64,000 nt of DNA. It comes from Megascapheus bottae. Lineage: Eukaryota; Chordata; Mammalia; Rodentia; Geomyidae. Position 1 is the stretch's first letter, and every line of letters begins with the position of its first letter. This document shows positions 41,661-51,476 of the stretch, in pieces. The DNA is taken from contig JANJXV010000024.1 of NCBI GenBank assembly GCA_024803745.1, positions 7,224,106-7,288,105 on the forward strand, in the 5' to 3' direction. The position numbers were made by a program, and so were the translations under genes. The notes beneath the pieces are model-generated. The model was not told where the DNA came from. It did no database searches and saw nothing but the letters and a program-made list of their open reading frames with translations.

Positions 41661-42513
41661 AAACACAAAAAATAAGAAATGGGCACCACAGCCTTAGAAA
41701 AAGCTTATATAACATGCAAGCATCAGACCATATTTAATCAGTCAATGGCTTTTCTGCTGTGCATATTATAAAGCCAACAATATTTAATAGAAAATGCATC
41801 TTCTGCTCTAGCAAAATATTTTCTTTCAAAGAAGTTCTGTTAAATTAACACTTGTCCTAGTTGTCCCAATTTGCAGAGAGCTCCTCAACAGATGTCCATG
41901 TTGTGAACTTTTTTTACCTCAAAATAAAGTCAATTTTTAAATGGTAGATCTGAATTATGATATAAAGAAACTTTGGGCACATATAAGACTTGGGGATATG
42001 AGATTTGGTCAGAAAATACACATATATACGCACATATACATATGTACATACATGCATACATACATAGTAGCTTTGAATTCGATTATGAGACAATGTGTTA
42101 TGGTGAACAGAGCAATGCTCTAGAGCAGTGCTGAGAGCAGGCTCTCAGCATATGGAAACTTGCAGTACCCCACACAAGACAGATACTTACATGGGTAAAA
42201 TCTTCAGCCAGCCAAACTCCTAAAAATACATCTTCTTTGCTTTACAAGTATAAACAAAACAAACCCTAAAACCCCAGACCCTATGGAAGAGATTCAGAAC
42301 CACTAAAATTTGTGTCTGGTATTTGAAACTGTTAGACATATTTGATTAAAGTACAGTATACACATATGTGAAACACCAAGTTGAAATCCCTCTTAACTAT
42401 TAACATAGACTTTTAAAAAAATGAAAAGAGGGCAAAACAGGTCCTGTGTATGGTGTAGGAGGAAGGAGAAAAGAGGGGGTGAAAGAGAGTGACCATGACT
42501 AGAATAGGTTATG

Positions 42514-42515
<2 letters not shown>

Positions 42516-42562
<47 letters not shown>
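42516..42562 (+). repeat. (GT)n microsatellite
   Basis: About 23 uninterrupted GT units. Confidence 0.95.
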
Positions 42563-42566
<4 letters not shown>

Positions 42567-43008
42567 AAATGGACAGTGAAGCTTGTTTCAATTGATTCAG
42601 GAAGAGTGGACAGAGGACAGGATGGAGTTATGAGAGGGTGAGTCGGGTCAGAATACATTTTATGCATGATGGATGTGTCAATATGAAAACCCCTCCTGGA
42701 AATAAGTAAATAAATAAGTTCCGTTTTTACAGGGAAAAAAAGAAAAACTTCTAGATTCGGAGTTCTTATACTTAAAGGATAGCATACTGTCCAAAGACTA
42801 TTTGGACTGGACACATGTGTAATGTTGGACTCCTGTGGAGACAAGGACTCTTCTCTCTGGACTCCTAAACTGGCCATTCCTCTTGATGTGCTCATGGCCA
42901 CTATCCTTCCATTTATTGCACTGTACGACATTACCTGTTCATTCCTCTGTCTTGTCAAGTAAACTGTGACTCCTGTACCACATGACTCAGTGCCATTCAG
43001 AATTGCCT

Positions 43009-43009
<1 letters not shown>

Positions 43010-43048
<39 letters not shown>
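43010..43048 (+). repeat. (AT)n microsatellite
   Basis: About 19 AT units, a self-complementary tract able to extrude as a cruciform. Confidence 0.95.
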
Positions 43049-43052
<4 letters not shown>

Positions 43053-44512
43053 TAATGGGAAAAAACCCAACAACTTCTTTCAAACATTTACCACTGTTGG
43101 CCCTAAAATCATGTTAAGAGATTGATGTTCTGAACACCATCCCTGCTATGCCAGAAATTGCACCACTTCCCTCCCCATCACCCTGTGGTTCTTCCTGTGT
43201 TCCAGCATTTAGTCCATTTAGGTATCTGCTTAAGATCTCCCTCATCAAGTTAATTTACTCAATAAACTGTGCTGAACAGTAAAGCAAAACAACAACAACA
43301 ACACACACACACACAATCTCAAATGCTGTGTGTAACAGTGGTACAGCAATGAGTGCATGATGGAGACACAGAATAAAGTGAGCTTGGATAAGGGCTCCGA
43401 TTTTCAGAGATCCCACTAACCGTTAGCCAACATATTTCTGGATCAGTAACTATACCCTATCATCAACTTGACTGTCTAAAAATTACAATGTGGCTTTAGG
43501 ACCTGGTACACAGTGTACAGAGCAATAAATATTTGTTGGAAACTGGAGTGAATGGGATAGGATGGGAATTCAGCAATGTTTCATTGTTTTTAGGTTGATA
43601 CTGGGGCTAAGTATTAGCAAATGTTACTGCACATGCGAGAAAGTATGCTTGGAGATCGGCCTGCTCCTGAAGCATATTTGATCCCAAAGAGTATTCTTCT
43701 ATTCTCTCCATGACTGTCATTTCCAAAGTATTTTGTTTTACAGTTGTCTGCTTGGCTATCTCGTACCCTTGAGGAAAGGGAACCTCTTTTCACAGCCCAT
43801 AGGACTGGGCACACACTAGGTATTTTCAATGCTTTTGCTGTTGTTGTTTCGGACAGCCGTGTGTGGCTCTGTTCAAGGTATCCGCAAGGACAAAACAGGC
43901 CTGGAGAGATGGGAGGAAGTGGCTGCCCTCATATACTCTAAGATTCACTTCTCCCCTTTCTCTTTCTGATTGGGATGATATCGTTCTCAAGGACTTCAGG
44001 AATAAGTCAGTCGGAGTAAAAAAAAAAACCCACAAAACTGTAATTTTAAAATATGGTAGATTTGATGTCAGACCCGAATCCTCCCCTTGACTCAGAATGA
44101 GTGCACATGTAAATGTCAAGGAATCCAAGTCCTTCCACACCCTTGGACGTCTTCTAAAGGTGAGATTTCAAACAGGGGTCTGGAAAGCCCACTTGTTTGG
44201 TGCTAACCCTGACTCACGAAGATTGGGAGGTGAAGGAGAAAAAAGAGGGGAATGGGACAGAGATATCGTTCAGCCACTGTCCTCAGAGTGTAATCCAGAT
44301 GTAGGAGCAGCTCCTATTTCCCATCCAAACCATGTTTCCACCCAGGATTGTTAAGACAAAAAGCACCCCTATCCCTTCTGACTTGAATCACTGCTTAGCC
44401 ACAGGGGCCAGCTAGCTGTGACCAGAGGAAAGATCATGACACCCCACCCTAGTCTAGTAGCAGCGTGCTGGCAGGGGCGCGGGTCCCAGCTCTCCCTGCA
44501 GAGTTCGCTCAG

Positions 44513-44788
44513 CCAATGGGAGCCTGGGGTTTCAGGAGGCTGAGATGCGGGTCTACTGCTGAGCCAATCAAAAGCCAGGCCCGGTCAAAGGGGGAGGAGA
44601 TGCGAGGAAGCTGGAAGCTATGGAGATGCCCAGGCATCCACAGAAGTTTCTCACCTTGGCATGTAAAGGGCGCTCCTGCCTCTTCCGCACTTGGGTCACT
44701 CTGAGCCGGAGGAGGGCGCTACCCTACTTCCCCCACCCCCTCCCATGCTGGGGGTTGCGAGGGAGACAGCTCAGAACCCCTATAATTG
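44513..44788 (+). promoter_or_regulatory. WNT16: WNT16 core promoter elements
   Basis: Two CCAAT boxes in good context (CAGCCAATGGG at 44513-44517 and GAGCCAATCAAAAG at 44564-44568), a G-rich Sp1-like site (GGGGGAGGAG, about 44590) and a weak TATA-like CCCTATAATTG (44779-44788) lie 140-420 bp before the start codon. A start of transcription at about 44.81 kb would give a 120-base 5' UTR. This is inferred, not shown. Confidence 0.45.
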
Positions 44789-44930
44789 TTGGACTTGTTC
44801 ATGTGGTCCGCAAAGAGAAAGAGGACTAGAGACAACTCAGTGATAGACGACTGACCTCCGACCCTGCGGGCCCCTTGGGGACGGAGGGCAGAAGCGGAGT
44901 GGCCGGGGTTGGGGACTCCATGCCAAGGCC

Positions 44931-45025
44931 ATGGTCACCGCGGCTCTCCTGGCTCTGCCCCGCCTGTGCGCGCTCTGGGCGGCCCTGCTGGCGTTCTTCC
45001 CCTGCGGAGGCCAAGGAAACTGGAT
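44931..45025 (+). CDS. WNT16: WNT16 coding exon 1 (signal peptide)
   Basis: Encodes [16 protein letters not shown] and onward to GQGNW plus two bases of the Met codon. The donor is GGAT|GTGAGT. An upstream ATG at 44920 is out of frame (11 bases away) in a weak context. Confidence 0.93.
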
Positions 45026-46198
45026 GTGAGTATGGGGGCTGCAGGAGCTCCTCAGCTGAGGCCGGGCGCGGGGTCTGGAGGACGCGTGGGGGCGGGGGGG
45101 TGGAGGCGAACGGAGACACTAGCAGCAGAGACTTCATTTTGTGGAGCACGTCTGGGGCTGGGCAGGGGAGCCGGGCCTCGGATCTCGCTAGTGGTGGCGG
45201 CGTCTTACAGGTGGTTGGGCATCGCCTCCTTCGGAGTTCCGGAGAAGCTGGGCTGCGCCAACTTGCCGCTGAACAGCCGCCAGAAGGAGCTGTGCAAGAG
45301 GAAGCCGTACCTGCTCCCCAGCATCCGCGAGGGCGCACGGCTGGGCATTCAGGAGTGCAGGAGCCAGTTCCGACACGAGCGATGGAACTGCACTCTCGCC
45401 GCCGCCGCCGCACCCCCGGCTGCGCCGGGCACCAGCCCGCTCTTTGGCTACGAGCTCCACAGCGGTGAGTCCCACGACCCCACCCACAAACCCTGCCTGC
45501 GCCTCCTCCCCTCGCTCTAAATGCGTCTTTGTAGGGCAGGGAATTGGGCACGACAAGAGGCCAGATCTTGGGGTGCAGGTGCGATCTTGGGAGGGGAAGC
45601 AAAAAAAGGGGGTGATTTCCACAAACCCAGATGCAAACACTTGGGGTTTGCGACTCTTCTTCCTTCCTGGAGCGCCCGACTTAAAGTACAACTACGGGGT
45701 TCCCCCCACACCCCGCCGACCCCAGAGGACCCCGAGTGAGTGGCCAGCTGGAGAAACACGCAGCCGGCCACAGGGAGTTCTGCAGCCCCATCTGCTTTGA
45801 TTTAAGCAGCTTCGTGCGCAGCGAGCCCAGGACCAGAGGCTAATGCACCGAAGCGCCGCGTTTATTCACTCCGGAGAGAATAAGGTTGACTGTCATTTTT
45901 TTTAAGACACTCTCTTCGACAGTTCCCACGTGCAGCTAACCGAGGGACACTACTTTTTTTTTTTTGGTCTTTTTGCACTTTCCTCTGTTGTCCTTTCAGC
46001 TCCTCACTTCCTTCTCCCCGCGCGCGCACTCCGCAGGCGCGCGATGCAGGAGCGCAAAAATGAAGTTTTCTTGCAGGGGACGCAGTGACTCAGTGAGACT
46101 AAAGGTACGGGGTGTCAGGGTGGTTTTAGGAATAGCCAGAGTCTAAGAATGATAGGACCCCGTTGCTGAAAGGTGCTTTGCTTTTTTCTTTAAGTTCG

Positions 46199-46230
<32 letters not shown>

Positions 46231-49200
46231 GCTTTGGACCCTTTCCTGAGGTCCCTGAGCTCCTCACCACCAAAGATAGCATTTTCCCCAAAGCCTACAA
46301 TTATTCACCTCAGGGTGTGGAAGATGAGGTAAAGAAAAAAAAAGTAGTATAAACGTATTCTAAACAGTGGGAAAGTGCGGAAGGAAAAGACTGGTTGGAG
46401 GAAGGGTGCGACACCTGGAGAAGGGGGAGAAGAGGGAAGTCACCTGCCGAGTTCCTGCTGGTCCACTTTATTACCATTTTGGTGCAGCATTCATTTCCAA
46501 AGATTTTTAGTTTAAACTTCCCTTCAAATGCATCTATTTCAATTCAGTATATTTTTGTATAACAATTCTTTTTTTTTTTGCTAATGAAATTTCAGCTGTG
46601 CTACTTCCATTAATTATATCAAAGAGGATCAGCCAGCCCTGTTTAAAATATTGTGTTTCATGGTAATCATCTTGATAGTATCACCCCCTTTCCTTCATTG
46701 AAAAGAAATTTAATCTTCTATTTGAAAGTAAATTCTAACATTCATTTACTAAGTTTTCTTGGTCTTAATTTGTATTCTGACATGTACTATTTCTTTTTTC
46801 ATATATTTTTATTGTAATTAATAGAAGGGTTACATGATATTTGCCAGATAGAAGGTGCATTAATTCACATACATTGATACCCTTTCACATGACATGTACT
46901 ATTTCTTCAAAGTTTTCGTCTTATACTTTATGGGTGCCACGCTTTCCAATTTTAAAAGATAATCTATTTTCAAAGCTATTTTTTCTACCATTCAGAATAT
47001 CCATAGTGTTTTGAATTCAATATGTATTATTGAGTAATTACTCTCTATTAAGCACTAAGCTTAATGAAAAAAAATAAATATAATTTTTAAGGTACAAGGA
47101 TAATGTGTAACATAGAAAATAACAATTCTCTTAATTGAGATGCTGACCATTACTCTTTTAATGCCTTTTTTTCCTAAAGGCTACTCTAGTGGGAAATGTT
47201 TTCTATATATGTGTTCACTAAAGTAACCATTGTAAACAGTTCAAAAACTGCCCGGTCAGGACAAGTAGTAGCATACACAAGAGATCGAGCTCTTTAATTA
47301 ATCCATTCATGTTTCATTCCAGGCACCAAGGAGACAGCCTTCATTTATGCAGTGATGGCAGCAGGCCTTGTGCACTCTGTGACCAGGTCCTGTAGTGCAG
47401 GCAATATGACCGAGTGTTCCTGTGACACCACCTTGCAGAACGGTGGCTCAGCCAGTGAGGGTTGGCACTGGGGTGGCTGCTCTGATGATGTCCAATATGG
47501 CATGTGGTTCAGCAAGAAGTTTCTAGATCTCCCCATCAGAAATGCCACAGGAAAAGAAAGCAAAATACTACAAGCAATGAACCTCCACAATAATGAAGCT
47601 GGGAGACAGGTATGTAGTAGAAATAGAACCTGTGTCAGTAGGCAACTAAGACTAGGGCTGTCCTTCTAGGTGAATCAGTCAGTACAAATGCCCTAAAACT
47701 GGGTGCTCAGAGCCTAAAAAATAGATATATATTTATGTATGCAAAAAATAAATGCATATTCATTGTAAATATATTCGGTTTATGTAATGTGTCTCATATG
47801 GATCGAACCTTATAGAATGAACAAGTGGTTGTACATTTTTATATCTACATCAATTATAAAATAATACTATGTTAGTGCCTGGTCTGTTTTCTTCTACTCT
47901 CTTAACTGGATATTGGCCATTTCAGGATAGGATTTACAGTGCCTATCTTTCTCATGAGATTAATTCAAATGTTACTTGATCACAAATCAGAGAAAGGCTG
48001 GTTAATTTTGAGTATAATTTTTAAAAGCAGCTTTTTAGTTGGCAGTGGCTCCTTAATGTGCTAGTTTTGTACTTTTCTCTAGTTTTATACTTTTTGTTAA
48101 GGAATTCAAGCCACTAACTAATGTTTTCTTGTAGAGCGAAACTTTCCAGGGAAACAGTGATTTTTAATGAAGTAATGTCAGTTCATGTGAAAAGTTCATA
48201 AAGTACAAACAAATGTAAAGAAGTAATAGTTATGTTAACTGTATGGAGATTTTCTAATGTAGCTCTAATGAAGGTAGGTTGGAGGGAGGTAAACTTGACG
48301 AACTATCACCTGATTAAGCTCTTTTCATGAGTTCTAATCTTTTACATTGTTTTCCTAAAATAGAATATGTGGAGCTTAATTTAATTTCATATATTTACAT
48401 TACTGAATGCTGAAGCTATAAAGTCTGAATTTTATAACATAATTGGATTGGTTGACAATTCCCAGTGCCTTTTATGAATTTATATTTTCTGTATCATAAT
48501 AAACTTTTCAGGATGAGCATGTCAGCATATATTATATATTGTTGTAAATGTCCAATCACCTAGAAAGGTCCCAAAGCAGTCACTGCGATTTGTGATATTC
48601 TCCTGAAGTAAATTAAAACAAGTCGCTGCATCTCTAAGGAATATTAAAGTATATCCTGCATTTGTTTCATTTTTTTTTTTGGCAAGTGACTGGTGAAAGT
48701 TCATGCAGAAGAGCTGCAGCGTCCAGCCAGCCTTCTTTCCTTCACTGTCTTGGTTTAAAGCACAAAAATGGAAAAGCCAGTAAACAGGTCATCATAACTC
48801 TCCAAAGTCCCATATAAATTTTCAAGTCAATTGGAATATTCAACTCAAAAATCATAAAATAGAAGCAAGGCAGAAAATAACAATATAAACTTTCCATGTT
48901 TTTCTTTAGAAAATTTTAAAGTTGTGTTGTGTTACTAAAATAACTTTGGTTAATACTGCAGGTATGCTCATGTCCCGTTTCCCTGAAGTTTTACCTTAAA
49001 AATAGTAATGAACAAGGTATTGTTTCAATTTAAATATTATCCAGTAAAAGAATAATCATTTTTAGCAAATCAGTGAAGGTTAAAGGTAAACAACATATGG
49101 TCTTTGTGAGTTAAATTAGTTAAGAACTATAAGATATAGCAAATCAAAAACAAAAAACAACCAAATGAATATTTTTATCGACATGGAACATGTCTTCTGT

Positions 49201-49571
49201 AGCCATGCTTTAGCTAATTTGGTAGTTTTAACCAAAAAGCCAAACTTCAGAAGCTTGTGGCATGGTTAATTCTTTTGAGCAATACTGTTTCAAAAGTTAG
49301 GAATAAAACAAGTAATCTAAAATATGTTTTTATCAGTAACTTCAGGCAGTAACTTTCACATTATCTTATGTTTTTCATAAATTAGATGGCCAATATTTGC
49401 CTTTGTAACTGTTAATATAGATCTTAAACCATTCTTTTTTATCTGATTTTATGAAAATAATTTAAAAGCTAGCATCAATTTTAACCCACTATTTGTTAAC
49501 AAAATTCAATTTTCCCACATGGCATAGATTTTTTTTCTATTTTTCTATCTAAGTAAAAAATAATTAAACCT

Positions 49572-49621
<50 letters not shown>

Positions 49622-51413
49622 CACATTGCAAATTTCAATTTTCCCTATTGAACCTTTTTTTCCCCATACTGTTTTGAATAGTCTTGAAATATTACAAAAT
49701 ATTTACCTGGCTATTTTGAGTGTGCTGCACTGGTGTTTTCATTGGTCTTTTCTCATGAGGTATTATAATTCAAAACATTTTTGTTTTCTTTTCCATTGGT
49801 AGCCAACACCCTCCCTCCCCCACTGCTCCTTGCACACACATGAGATGGGAAAAAAAAAGAAAACACCTTTCCTAGTTTTTATCTAACACGGAAGAGCAAT
49901 CTGTTCAATTTTCAATATCAGAAATTAAGATTTTAATCTACCATATATATATTCACCTGAGTCATGCCCAAAATCTGCATTCAATTGAGCTGTTTTTTTT
50001 TTCTAGTCTCAAAATTCCAAACTCAAGATGTAGGAAAGTGTTCAGAAAAATGTGGGTACTGGCGCTAAGTAGTGATCTGAGCAGGATAGATGATTTTCTT
50101 AACCGCTGACCTTAAATACTCTGATTCCCACTTGGTTTCTGACACCATTCCTAAAGTTATGACTCCAAGAATAATGTTGCTGAATGATGATTGGCCAACA
50201 GAATGATGTGATGTCTTCCAGGGACAGAACTTCTGGGAATAATGTGACTTGGAATATTTATGGGTATTGCTTTTGGTGTGCTTAAAATATTTCCATTCTT
50301 ACCATGTCCACCTCATAAACTTTTAAGTTTCCCTACCCCATAATTTGTTTTATGATGAGTAACTCAACAAAGTGGGGAGGACCAACCCTAAATTTTCATT
50401 GACCTGCTTCAAGAATATTTAGAAGTCATTGAACAACACATATGTGTTTTGCTTTTCAGCAGGTTCAAATATATTTTTGGACAGAAAGGGACATAATGAG
50501 TCAGAGGCACTGGAATCTTCCATCCATATATACAACTGTATGTCGCACTTTTCAGAGCTTAGATGGATCATCTGATAGTTGACAAAATGAAACGTTAGTC
50601 ACGAAACACTCCAAAACAATTTTCTGCCCATTCCTGGTAACATTTGGGTAAAGCAATCTGCTGGCAAATAGTCTCCACCCGCTCTATTACCTCTAACTCC
50701 AATTTTGAGAACAATCAGTCCTTAAACCACTTCTAAAGCAGTTTCTATTTTAACAAAAAGTATCGATGATACATCTTTCCTATTTCACCTCGTTAGAAAC
50801 TAATCAAAGAAAAACCTACAGGAAAAGCCCACTACATTAAATGCCACCTTTCAAATTACTCTACCACAGTTTAAGAATATTCCATCAAAATGTGCACATC
50901 TGTTTGTAATAGTTAACAAAACATTCCTCTGTTAATATCGTTATAAACCTTAACAACTCAACAACTAGAGAAAGGAATTTTCTCATAACCACACACAATC
51001 CTTTTGGTTACTATTCTCTTAACTTTTCCCGTTACCAGAAAGTGACAGAGCCATCACCACAGATCAGAATGACTATTTAATGCTAAATAAAACTCTTAAG
51101 GAGAGAAAAATCCAGAATATGCCTTTTAATGAACGTTCGTGTGTTTTCCTTAAATCTATTTCCATTTACTACTTTCATTTTTCTGTTTTACTAACTTTGT
51201 CTTTCTGCATGTGAAGATCTTATGTGATGTATCTCCAACTTATGAGAATGTCTTAATCACACAGTTAATAGTTCTGTGAAATTTGAATCATAGATAGTTA
51301 TGTTTATTAACTATCTACTAGGTGTAAAGCATTTATTTCCTAAAAAACTGAAAATAACTTATAAAACTATTCAAGAAACACTCTATACTATAAGTTAAGC
51401 ACTCATTCTCTCT

Positions 51414-51476
<63 letters not shown>

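Larger units (their letters stand above)
20321..44450. other. CPED1-WNT16 intergenic spacer (about 24 kb)
   Basis: No gene is recognised. Identified contents are listed separately: LINE-1 ends (20.5, 23.0, 27.2 and 38.7 kb), IDL-Geo and B1-Geo SINEs (20.7, 23.9, 25.0, 25.3, 30.5, 30.9 and 39.1 kb), an inverted pair of ancient repeats (33.9-34.7 kb), a possible LTR (37.5-38.0 kb), the GA satellite (21.16-21.55 kb) and many dinucleotide repeats. The stretches 21.6-22.9, 24.1-25.0, 25.6-26.2, 27.6-30.4, 31.1-33.8, 35.3-37.4, 39.4-42.4 and 43.3-44.4 kb otherwise look like AT-rich unique sequence. Enhancers may hide there but cannot be told by eye. Confidence 0.6.
44450..46100 (+). promoter_or_regulatory. 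WNT16: CpG island over the WNT16 promoter and exons 1-2
   Basis: This stretch is GC-rich with frequent CpG, densest at about 44.85-45.5 kb, in an otherwise AT-rich window. It covers the WNT16 first two coding exons and intron 1 and fades in intron 2 (CGCGCGCACTCCGCAGGCGC at about 46.02 kb). Limits are by eye. Confidence 0.8.
45465..47322. other. WNT16: WNT16 intron 2
   Basis: A 1.86-kb intron. The first 600 bases belong to the CpG island. Also present are a (TC)n tract (46205-46230), an AP-1 consensus TGACTCA (46086-46092) and a small reverse LINE-1 tail (46.80-46.89 kb). Confidence 0.7.

Noticed and set aside
42509..42958. A 149-codon reverse frame ending in a His-Thr repeat
   Set aside because: The repeat is the translated (GT)n microsatellite. 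The rest has no recognisable domain.
44620..44710. ATGGAGATGCCCAGGCATCC as a possible WNT16 alternative first exon (isoform a)
   Set aside because: The first residues faintly recall the human isoform a start, but the frame diverges at once and no donor in the required phase was found. It more likely belongs to the promoter.
44826..45602. A 258-codon antisense open frame, and overlapping plus-strand frames of about 200 codons, across WNT16 exons 1-2
   Set aside because: They lie in a CpG island where stop codons are rare. They are shadows of the WNT16 exons and introns, with arginine- and proline-rich composition and no family resemblance.
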